Shown here piece by piece: positions 1 through 7,100 of a stretch of DNA of 14,437 nt. The translations under genes were made by a program, and so were the position numbers. Source of the DNA: Bacteroidales bacterium UBA6267 (GTDB taxonomy: Bacteria; Bacteroidota; Bacteroidia; Bacteroidales; UBA1556); assembly GCA_002440745.1 (NCBI GenBank), contig DJVB01000054.1:30579-45015 (forward strand). The letters run 5' to 3'. A model generated the notes under the pieces. It worked only from the letters and a program-made list of their open reading frames with translations, was not told where the DNA came from and searched no databases. Numbering within the stretch: position 1 is the stretch's first letter; each line of letters starts with the position of its first letter.

Positions 1-51
1 ACCTTTATTGTCATTTTTGCATTATAGAATTGTAAACACAATTATTTTGAT

Positions 52-588
52 ATGCGTAAAACAACTTTTCTAATTCTTTCAACCATTATTTTTCTTGCAA
101 CTTCATGTATGGAAACTGATTCATATAGTCCGGTTGGTCAGGTTGAAGGATACAAACCAATTTACATTAGCAAAGATAAAGCTTACATCACGAGCGTTGA
201 AACCACCCGCTTATTTTCGGAGCCGGGTAAAATGTTTATGTACCAAAATTACATTTATGTAACCGATCTCGGAAATGGGGTACATATTATTGATAACAGT
301 GTACCAACAAATCCAGTAAAAGTTGCTTTTATAAGCATTCCGGGAGTAGTAGATGCAGCAGTCAAAAGCGGTATTATGTATGCCGACAATTTTGCCGATT
401 TGGTTGCCTTTGACGTTAGTGACGTGAACAATATCACGTTTAAAAAACGAGTAAAAGGCATTTATCCAATGACCAGTCAATTTTATCCTGAATTTGCTAC
501 AGGATATTTTGAATGCGTTGACACCACCAAGGGATATGTTTTGAGATGGGAAAAAACAATTTTGAACAATCCTAAATGTTATAGATAA
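52..588 (+). CDS. LVIVD-type lipoprotein, short (178 aa)
   Basis: Predicted lipoprotein of unknown function. Residues 1-19 form a lipoprotein signal: basic MRK, a hydrophobic stretch and a lipobox LATSC with the lipidated Cys at 19. The mature part carries at least two beta-propeller-like LVIVD units: 'YIYVTDLGNGVHIIDNSVPTNP' type strands around residues 67-95, and a second around 105-135 (MYADNFADLVAFDVSDVNN). The C terminus ends NNPKCYR after a GYVLRWEK segment, an ending I recall from related Bacteroidota proteins, so the short length looks natural rather than truncated. It is followed 26 bp downstream by another LVIVD lipoprotein, so the two are probably co-transcribed. Lipidation is seen as a motif. 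The propeller fold is inferred from family resemblance, and ligand and role are unknown. No strong Shine-Dalgarno is present, as is usual in this phylum. Confidence 0.85.
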   Translation: MRKTTFLILSTIIFLATSCMETDSYSPVGQVEGYKPIYISKDKAYITSVETTRLFSEPGKMFMYQNYIYVTDLGNGVHIIDNSVPTNPVKVAFISIPGVVDAAVKSGIMYADNFADLVAFDVSDVNNITFKKRVKGIYPMTSQFYPEFATGYFECVDTTKGYVLRWEKTILNNPKCYR

Positions 589-614
589 TAATTAATTGCT
601 TAAATTTCAACGAC

Positions 615-1400
615 ATGAGAAAATATCATATTAAAAACATTATAATAATTATAGTTGCACTGGGGTTTGTTGTTTCTTGCTCAAAGGACAGTAATGAATC
701 AATTTCTGATTCGAAAAACGCTACTGAAGGCAAGAGTGGTTCTACAGCCAGAATCGTTATAAAAGGCGATTATTTGTATGCTGTCGATAATAATTCGTTG
801 AAGGTAGTAGATATCTCAACCCCCTCCAATCCCACCTACATCAGAACGGTAGCTATCGAACAAGGCATAGAAACGATCTACCCGTTTAAAGACTATCTTT
901 TCATAGGTTCCAATATTGGAATGTATGCCTACGGATTGACAGACCCGACAAACCCTCAGCAACTATCTTATTTTCAACACATCACTGCCTGCGATCCGGT
1001 GATAGCCAACGATAGCCTCGCATTTGTTACTCTTCGAAATAACGAAGTTTGTAATCGCTGGCAAGACACCCGCCAAATTGATATAATTAATATCGAGAAT
1101 ATTTCTAATCCATACTTAGAAAACACGTATTTCACCTCTTCTTATCCTTATGGACTTGATATGTTAGACACACTCCTTTTTGTTTGTCATGGCACCGATG
1201 GAGTAAAAGTATATGACATTCCAAAAATGCTTCAAGGATATAATAATGTAGAGATTTCAAGCATTACAGGCCTCACCGCTTTCGATGCCATTATTTGGCA
1301 AAATAAACTGTTTATTATTGGTGAAAGTGGTTTTTATCAATATGATTATTCCAACATATACAATATTAAATTAATTTCGTCCATTCTTAAACATCAATAA
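615..1400 (+). CDS. LVIVD repeat lipoprotein, beta-propeller-like (261 aa)
   Basis: Predicted lipoprotein of unknown function with LVIVD-like repeats. The signal runs over residues 1-22, with a poly-isoleucine core and lipobox FVVSC (Cys22), followed by a Ser/Asn/Asp-rich linker to about residue 43. From there I count five blade-like units, each with a 'xLYxxxxxGxxxYDIxxPxNP' pattern. Examples are DNNSLKVVDISTPSNP, GSNIGMYAYGLTDPTNP, a third with QIDIINIENISNP, HGTDGVKVYDIP, and GESGFYQYDYSNIYN near the C terminus. LVIVD repeats (PF08309) are associated with surface or periplasmic beta-propellers. It lies 26 bp after a shorter lipoprotein of the same type and 13 bp before a predicted outer-membrane protein, which suggests one envelope operon. 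The repeats are read directly; the fold is inferred and no biochemical function is assigned. Confidence 0.88.
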   Translation: MRKYHIKNIIIIIVALGFVVSCSKDSNESISDSKNATEGKSGSTARIVIKGDYLYAVDNNSLKVVDISTPSNPTYIRTVAIEQGIETIYPFKDYLFIGSNIGMYAYGLTDPTNPQQLSYFQHITACDPVIANDSLAFVTLRNNEVCNRWQDTRQIDIINIENISNPYLENTYFTSSYPYGLDMLDTLLFVCHGTDGVKVYDIPKMLQGYNNVEISSITGLTAFDAIIWQNKLFIIGESGFYQYDYSNIYNIKLISSILKHQ

Positions 1401-1413
1401 AATCGGATAATTT

Positions 1414-2091
1414 ATGCGTATAAAAATTATTATCTTAGTAGCAATATCTTTCTCATTATCAGTTAGTTTATTTGCAATAGATACCAATCTAAGAGTTTAT
1501 GAAAAAAAGGATATTCTTCATGGAAGATATATAAAATTTTCACCTCTTCCCCTATTAGAGTTGGAGCCAACATTTCAACTCGGTTATGAATATCCAACCG
1601 GCAAGATTAGAATTCAACATGAAATAGGTTATACAGGTTTGTTTAATCCGGTTTATGGAGTTAGTCTCAATTTCGATTTCAACGAAACTACATCAGCAGG
1701 AATTAAAGTCAGAACGACCTTTAAATTTCCATTAAAAACGAATAAACCTAACCGTCCATTGAAATATTTTGGAATTGATGTTATGTATAAATATCTCACT
1801 TGGACACAAAAGGATATAAGTGTTCAGCGCATGGGGTCGTATTGGCAGTTTATGGATGTTACAACTGAGAAAAACGTAGCAGCCATTCATTTCATTTATG
1901 GCATAAACGGATTTGTAAGTCAACTGAATAATATAGTTTCTGATAGTTATTTTGGAATGGGATTACGATACAAGCAATTAACGAGCAATTTGCCGGATGA
2001 TGTAAACGAAAATTTATATCCTTGGTGGGACGAAATGGATGGAATGATGATTAGCATCATGGCAGGTTTTAAATTCGGATTCGGAATTTAA
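1414..2091 (+). CDS. predicted outer-membrane beta-barrel protein (225 aa)
   Basis: Exported protein with a Sec signal peptide at residues 1-21 (basic MRIK, hydrophobic core, cleavage after SLFA, no lipobox). The mature chain alternates polar and hydrophobic or aromatic residues in short strands with polar turns (for example FQLGYEYPTGKIRIQHEIGYTG and SAGIKVRTTFKF, and the C-terminal MISIMAGFKFGFGI). This is the pattern of a small beta-barrel of roughly 8-10 strands. It resembles, by pattern only, the DUF3575-like outer-membrane proteins of Bacteroidota; I cannot name a family with certainty. The last residue is Ile rather than the classical Phe, although aromatic residues fill the last strand. 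It starts 13 bp after the second lipoprotein gene and is followed by an intrinsic terminator, so it is probably the last gene of this three-gene unit. It could act as a partner or exporter for the lipoproteins, which is inference from context. Confidence 0.8.
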   Translation: MRIKIIILVAISFSLSVSLFAIDTNLRVYEKKDILHGRYIKFSPLPLLELEPTFQLGYEYPTGKIRIQHEIGYTGLFNPVYGVSLNFDFNETTSAGIKVRTTFKFPLKTNKPNRPLKYFGIDVMYKYLTWTQKDISVQRMGSYWQFMDVTTEKNVAAIHFIYGINGFVSQLNNIVSDSYFGMGLRYKQLTSNLPDDVNENLYPWWDEMDGMMISIMAGFKFGFGI

Positions 2092-2110
2092 ATTGTAATT
2101 ATTAACCTTT

Positions 2111-2146
2111 AATGAGCTTTCACAAAACGAAAGCTCATTTTTTTTT
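2111..2146 (+). terminator. intrinsic terminator of the plus-strand operon
   Basis: The arms AATGAGCTTTC (2111-2121) and GAAAGCTCATT (2129-2139) pair perfectly over 11 bp around a 7-base loop, and an uninterrupted T run covers 2138-2146. This is a strong rho-independent terminator 19 bp after the barrel-protein stop codon. The end of the T run (2145-2146) forms part of the stop codon of the convergent TPM gene. Read on the minus strand the hairpin is followed by AAAGG, so it should work mainly for the plus strand. Confidence 0.9.
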
Positions 2147-2993
2147 ACCATGAACCGCCGGCGCCACCACCACCGAAACTACCTCCGCCAAAGCCTCCGA
2201 AGCCTCCGAAGCCTCCACCTCCACCAAAACCACGACCGCCACCACCAAAAGCACCGAAGCCGCCTGTACCACTAGTAAAATGACCAAACGAACCTGAACC
2301 ACTTGATCGTCCCGAGCTTAAAATCAACCATAATGCAGCCCAGTAACCAATATTATGGGTTCGCATATACGAAAAGGCTTGGCTTGATGGAACGAGAATT
2401 ACAAAGACCACAATTACAATTAGAAAAATGAAGAAAGCTAAAATGGACTTTTTCTTATCCGCGCTTTGGTATTCGTCAGCAGTAAACTCACCGGACGACA
2501 AACTCATCAAAGTGCTGACAGCATTTTCCAAACCTTGATAGATGTCGCCATTCTTGAACTGTGGTATCATTTCATTTTCCACAATTCTGTTGGCAATTGC
2601 GTCTGGAATCACCCCTTCAAGGCCATAACCAACAGCAATAAATGCTGAGCGCTGACCGGAATTTCCGGTAGGCTTAACCATAATCAAAACACCATTATCT
2701 TTCCCTTTTTGCCCTATCTTCCATTTCTCAGCAAGTTGAATAGTAAACTCCGATCTGTCGTATCCTAATAAATCATCAACAATCACAATCGCAATTTGAG
2801 TCGAACTTTGATTATTAAACTGAATTAATTTTTGTTCCAAAGTCTGTTTCTGGGCATCAGATAAAACACCCACAAAATCGTTGACCAATTTAGGAGGATT
2901 CGGCTTTTCGGGAAGTTGATCACTTGCAAAAAGATTGACGCTAAATAGGATAACAAGGAAAATCCCTAAAAAAATATTTTTAAAAAAGGTCAT
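2145..2993 (-). CDS. membrane-anchored TPM-domain protein with glycine-rich tail (282 aa)
   Basis: TPM-domain (YgcG-type, formerly DUF477) exported protein. I place the start at 2993: it gives a signal peptide MTFFKNIFLG...LFA (residues 1-23) and a 10 bp gap to the gene before it. The longer in-frame ATG at 3047 would overlap that gene by 44 bp and put an unusual polar extension before the signal. The order is signal peptide, TPM domain at about 37-165 (VNDFVGVLS opening, IAIVIVDDL, DNGVLIMV, VGYGLEGVIPD, FKNGDIYQGL), a transmembrane helix at about 183-202, a second short hydrophobic stretch at about 216-226, and a Gly/Ser/Phe-rich tail at 228-282 ending GGAGGSW. The TPM domain should face the periplasm. 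Such proteins commonly sit beside lemA. The fold is well known; the bacterial function is not established, and phosphatase and metal-binding roles have been proposed for relatives. It is the third gene of the lemA operon. Confidence 0.92.
   Translation of the reverse strand: MTFFKNIFLGIFLVILFSVNLFASDQLPEKPNPPKLVNDFVGVLSDAQKQTLEQKLIQFNNQSSTQIAIVIVDDLLGYDRSEFTIQLAEKWKIGQKGKDNGVLIMVKPTGNSGQRSAFIAVGYGLEGVIPDAIANRIVENEMIPQFKNGDIYQGLENAVSTLMSLSSGEFTADEYQSADKKKSILAFFIFLIVIVVFVILVPSSQAFSYMRTHNIGYWAALWLILSSGRSSGSGSFGHFTSGTGGFGAFGGGGRGFGGGGGFGGFGGFGGGSFGGGGAGGSW
2155..2290 (-). repeat. low-complexity glycine-codon repeat in the TPM gene tail
   Basis: On the plus strand this stretch is made of short runs of cctcc, ccacc and aagcctccg. 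The 9-base unit aagcctccg occurs twice in tandem at 2191-2208 and is followed by a one-base variant to 2217. It encodes the GFGGFGGFGGG part of the Gly-rich tail of the TPM protein. Tracts like this expand and contract easily, so its length may differ between strains. It is coding, not an intergenic repeat. Confidence 0.75.
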
Positions 2994-3003
2994 ACTGTAT
3001 ATT

Positions 3004-3444
3004 TTATTTCCCGAAAGATATTTCGTCTGAAAGTTCATTAATATCATCAGACTGATGCGGAAAAAACTCTTTAAGTTTTTCTCCAGTCATTTGAATAGCT
3101 TCTATCAGACCATTGGAAAAGTTTCCCTCGGAAAAATTCTGCACCATAGTCGCTTTAACATCGTTCCAAAAATTATCGGGGACGACTGCATTTATTCCGG
3201 CATCACCAATGATGGCAAATTTCCGATGATCAACAGCAAGATAGATTAGAACGCCATTACGCCGCTCCGTTTGATGCATTTTTAATATTTTAAACACATG
3301 AGCCGCTCTGTCTAAAGGGTCGATTTTACATTTTGATTCTATGTGCACACGTATCTCGCCCGAAGTTTCCTGCTCAGCCATACGAACCGCATCAGTTATT
3401 CGGCTCTTGTCGGCTGCATTAAAATATTTGGAAAATGGATCCAT
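3004..3444 (-). CDS. stand-alone cytoplasmic TPM-domain protein (146 aa)
   Basis: Small protein that is almost entirely one TPM domain (about residues 8-125), with no signal peptide or membrane helix, so probably cytosolic. Conserved-looking segments are SGEIRVHIE (28-36), RNGVLIYLAVDHRKFAIIGD (62-81), the loop before VVPDNFW, and GNFSNGLIEAI (107-117). The size matches stand-alone TPM proteins such as BA42 of Bizionia argentinensis, as I recall it, for which metal binding but no clear enzymatic role is described. Its ATG (3442-3444) shares one base with the lemA stop codon (TAATG), so it is translationally coupled to lemA. The exported TPM gene starts 10 bp after its stop. The acidic C terminus (SDDINELSDE) has no evident function. 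The family call is firm; the role is unknown. Confidence 0.9.
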   Translation of the reverse strand: MDPFSKYFNAADKSRITDAVRMAEQETSGEIRVHIESKCKIDPLDRAAHVFKILKMHQTERRNGVLIYLAVDHRKFAIIGDAGINAVVPDNFWNDVKATMVQNFSEGNFSNGLIEAIQMTGEKLKEFFPHQSDDINELSDEISFGK

Positions 3445-4031
3445 TAGTTGTTGAATTTTACTGATGGAGCCACATCAGACCCTTCAGCCGACTCAAACAT
3501 TTTCTTCACCGAAAAATCTTCGCCACCGCCAAAGATATTTAAAGCAAAACGAGAGAAAAACCCACGAACACGTTTATTGTAGTTTTTGACTGCCTCGTTA
3601 TACTTATTTCGTGAAACCGTAATTCTGTTTTCGGTGCCTTCAAGCTGAGCTTGTAAATCCGAAAAATTCTGGGTAGATCGAATCTGAGGATAAGCTTCAA
3701 AAGCAAGATTTATTGCTGTATTGATTTTCTTACCCATTAATTCCAAATCTTCCGGAGTTGTAGCTTGAGTAATACCAGCACGAGCTTGAGTGACTTCGCG
3801 CAATATTTTCCCTTCATTATCGGCTGCACCTTGAACGGTTGCCACTAAATTGGGAATCAAATCTGCTCGGCGCTGATAACTAGCTTGCACATTACCCCAC
3901 GAACTATTAACCTCTTCTTGCAAAGAGACTGCGCTATTATATACTCCCGAGCCCCAGCCCACAAAAATTAACCCCAAAACAACTAGTCCTCCGATGATTA
4001 CAAGAGGAGCTATCCACTTTTTAATATTCAT
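3444..4031 (-). CDS. lemA: LemA family protein (195 aa)
   Basis: LemA-family membrane protein. An N-terminal transmembrane helix (about residues 7-27) follows a short MNIKKW start; the rest is a mainly helical domain with the family's hallmark segments: a WGNVQASYQRRADLIPNLV core (45-63) and YPQIRSTQNFSDLQ...LEGTENRI (114-137), ending in a basic/aromatic stretch KNYNKRVRGFFS (149-160). Length and layout are typical for LemA. The molecular function of LemA proteins is not settled; they recur beside TPM proteins, as here. The gene starts the operon lemA-TPM-TPM and its stop overlaps the next start (TAATG). A candidate promoter lies 25 bp upstream of the ATG, and the upstream giant gene is separated by a terminator, so it should be transcribed independently. 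Confidence 0.95.
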   Translation of the reverse strand: MNIKKWIAPLVIIGGLVVLGLIFVGWGSGVYNSAVSLQEEVNSSWGNVQASYQRRADLIPNLVATVQGAADNEGKILREVTQARAGITQATTPEDLELMGKKINTAINLAFEAYPQIRSTQNFSDLQAQLEGTENRITVSRNKYNEAVKNYNKRVRGFFSRFALNIFGGGEDFSVKKMFESAEGSDVAPSVKFNN

Positions 4032-4055
4032 AAATTAAAGTTTAGTAATTCTCTA

Positions 4056-4084
4056 CGAAATTATAAAGAAAACTTGAACGCAAG
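4056..4084 (-). promoter_or_regulatory. candidate Bacteroidota-type promoter of the lemA operon
   Basis: On the minus strand, CTTG (4081-4084) is followed after 17 bases by TAATTTCG (4056-4063), one mismatch from the Bacteroidota -7 consensus TAnnTTTG with a TTG-type -33 element. A transcript from here would have a leader of roughly 20 bases before the lemA ATG at 4031. It lies between the giant gene's terminator and lemA, where a promoter is expected. The spacing is slightly short and such AT-rich matches arise by chance, so confidence is modest. Confidence 0.35.
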
Positions 4085-4108
4085 ATATTGTTGACATTAG
4101 TTAACAAA

Positions 4109-4140
4109 AAAAAGAGATGAGCAAAGGCCCATCTCTTTTT
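4109..4140 (-). terminator. intrinsic terminator of the giant T9SS gene, possibly bidirectional
   Basis: AAAAAGAGATG (4109-4119) pairs with CATCTCTTTTT (4130-4140); the pairing extends inward as GC/GC after one A-C mismatch, around a 4-base loop. Read on the minus strand the stem is followed by an 8-base U run (complement of 4106-4113, partly within the stem), about 20 bp after the stop of the giant gene. It also has a short T run on the plus strand, but no plus-strand gene ends here. It should insulate the lemA operon from the giant gene. Confidence 0.85.
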
Positions 4141-4160
4141 AAAAGGATTAGAGAATTATT

Positions 4161-7100
4161 TTAGCGGTTCACCACCATTTTCATAGTGCGGCGCTGCTTG
4201 TTGTATTCAACGGTGTAGTAGTAAACTCCGTTGCTCAGCGATCTTACATCCAATTCGATATTATGCGTACCGGCAGTTTGGCTGCTTTCTTCGTGACGGA
4301 TGGTTTGACCAAGCGTGTTACGAAGTTCGAACTTAACCATGCCTGCATTTGGTATTTGATAGCTGATGATGGTCAGGTCGGCAGCAGGATTGGGTTCGTT
4401 TTGACTTACCACAAAGTTGCCGTCCATTCCTTCTTCCATACCAATATCCATTATACCAACCAACGGTTTGGTTTTCTGGTTGTTGGTGGCAATTGCATCA
4501 CCGGTTACAGATATGCGAGCCATCAAGTTATATGGGCCAATAGAACCGGTATAATGTGTGGCAAATTGGTGAGCAACGCTATCACCTACAGGAATACTAT
4601 TGATGGTTTCAGTTGTCCAGTTTACGCCGCCGATGCTATATTCAACTGTTACGTTAGAAAGGGCATTCAATCCCATATTCTTAACAGTTAGAACCGGGAA
4701 TATATTGAAGCTTAATTTAGTAGTATCAGTTGGCCAAATTGGAGTAACGGTAACATGAGTCAAAGCAGCGTCAATAGCCGGAGTTGAAGCAGTTACCGGT
4801 TTACAAACTTCGTCATTATTTGTGTAAATATCACCGGTAATGATGGTTTTTGCACATAGGTTATAATTATTAACCGGAGCTGCAAAAGTAGTAGTGAAAG
4901 TATAAGAAGTGGTTGAATCCGGCATCAAAGGAGTTGTAGGTGTGAAGGTTTCATTCACCCAAGCTCCATTATTCACTTTATAGGCTACCGGAATACTGGT
5001 TAAATTCTGCAATCCATAGTTCTTCACTTTAATATTCACACTGACAGTTGTTCCAACTTGTGAAGTAGCACCGGGATTAACAATCTGAACTACACCACCA
5101 TCTTGAGCAATTTTCGATAAAGAAACTTCAAAGTCGTCAATTGCCCAACCATCGGTATTGTTAGTGGTTGCATTACTGTAGAATACAAAACGGAATTGAA
5201 CTGTATCTCCTTGAATGCCATAGAATGGATTGGAAGCATCGACAAAGTTCATATTGTAAACTGATTGTACCCAACCATTGCTGTTACCACTCCAAAGATC
5301 GGTACCACCAACAGAAGAATTTACCCAGTTCGTTCCGGCTGGATCATTCACATAACCTAAATTAATCCACAAGTCGTTATTGATACTGTACTGAACATAT
5401 CCTCCATCACTACCACTCTGAACATTATAGTAATGCCAGAATTTCAAGAAAGCACTGTCGGCGGTAGTTGGGATAATAATGAACGGACTATAGAGATAAT
5501 CCATGCTGCTATTATTATAAGTTGTGTCGATACCAACAGCCCAAACATTAACAGGACTATGAGCAGAATTGATATTAGTCATTTGAGGCACACCACGACT
5601 CCATTGATTTGCAATAGTATCAGGCATCCACAAATCAGCATATTCGAAATCATCTTCGTAAGTAATATTTACAACAGCCTGATAATAAACGTTTTTACAA
5701 CGCTCGTCATTTACTGTATTGCTGTCGCCTGCAAGCACGGTATAAGCGCATAAGCTATTAGCACCAGATTGTAAAGTCACATTACCAAGATTAATGTCGG
5801 CAGAATCCAAAGGATAGATTGGGGTGTTATACGTAGTTGGAACAGGAGTACCTCCATTAAGTTGGTATTCAACAACTAATGAGTTAATGGTATCCAAACC
5901 ATAGTTTCTAACACGAACATTAACCGGAGCAATATTACCTGCTACAATTGTAGGAGGATTATTAAACATCTCTACACCGGCATCCTTAGGAATACGAGGA
6001 GCAATCATAATAGGATAATCCTCAGTTTCACCATAGCTATAAGTTCCACAAGGTACCACAGCAGCAAGACTGGAATATGCACTCATAACAATCCTCATTG
6101 CAGTCATTCCAGACTGAACAGTACCTGGAATAGTGAAGGCATCTGACAAGACAGCATTGGTTGAAGATGTGCCTTCGTAAGCCATTTCAGTTATAGGATC
6201 AAACGAACCATCTCTGTTATAGTCGATGTAAATCTTGATATAAGTAGGAGTATTTGTAGTATAACCCGGTGCGTAGCCTGTTGTGATGCCAAAATTAGTT
6301 GGAGCTGCCACAAAGAGTTGCGCCGGTGGTAAGGACTGTACATAATTAGTGTACATAGCACCTGATGCTGCAGAAGCATTGCTAAAGTTTGTTCCAAGAG
6401 CAACGTTCACAATTTCAGTGTAAGATACATAATTTGCCTTACTAATACAATAGTTTGGATACTGGTGGAAAACAGATTTCGCAGCGGTATCGTTGAGAGG
6501 AGTTGCATCTCCTGTCATTGAGGTGTATGCCATGAGATCGTAGGTAGCGCCTTGAGTGCTCATATCAACTGTTTGAGCAAATGTATATGTTGCGGTGTCG
6601 TTAGCCGGAATTGAAGCAATAGTTCCCGAAACAGCAGCGCCACCATTAACAGTGTAATTTACAGGCACGTTAGTTTTAGCGGTAGAACCAAAGTTTTTAA
6701 CTTTAACAACTACGGACTCAGAACCTGAAAGGAAAACACCGGTATTAGGTTGTTCGATAGATAAAACACCAACGTCATTTGCCGACTGTGGTCCAACAAT
6801 CACATTCACCATTGCTCTTGGTGATTCACAACCGGAGGGCAACATTTGCAATTTCACATTTGGAATAAATGCAACATTGGCAAGAGTGAAACCTGTTGTT
6901 GGAGGGTTAGCCGGATCAGGATTCTGAGTGTCATTATAGAAATAGAGAGATCTGTTTTCAACAGTTTGAGTGGAGTAGAAGTCATCAGCTGAACCATGGT
7001 AGCCAGGTGTAAACTCATAGAATCCAATCACAAGATTTCCCTGTCCGTTATAAACGAAAGGCGTATTAAGAGTAAATTCGACCCAACCTGCTGTAGCTGG

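Noticed and set aside
14..49. Possible Bacteroidota promoter TTTTTG ... TTATTTTG upstream of the first lipoprotein
   Set aside because: The spacing is too long (22 bases), the -7 box has a mismatch, and it ends two bases before the ATG, which would put the transcript start inside the gene. The real promoter is probably upstream of the window.
52..588. First lipoprotein gene as a truncated remnant of the second
   Set aside because: It has its own complete signal and lipobox, a natural-looking C-terminal ending (NNPKCYR) and no leftover coding sequence between its stop and the next start.
2155..2290. Short tandem cctccgaag-type repeat as a CRISPR-like or regulatory repeat
   Set aside because: The units are contiguous, have no spacers and are in frame as Gly-Phe codons of the TPM protein's tail.
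2994..3047. Longer 300-residue version of the exported TPM protein starting at 3047
   Set aside because: It would overlap the preceding gene by 44 bp and add a polar 18-residue stretch in front of a normal signal peptide. The ATG at 2993 gives a clean signal and a 10 bp spacing.
5433..5753. Plus-strand open frame of 106 codons antisense to the giant gene (others at 4263-4691, 13329-13649, 13962-14255)
   Set aside because: They lie entirely opposite a continuous, domain-rich 3424-codon frame and show no signal peptide, motif or family resemblance. They are chance open frames in the complementary strand.
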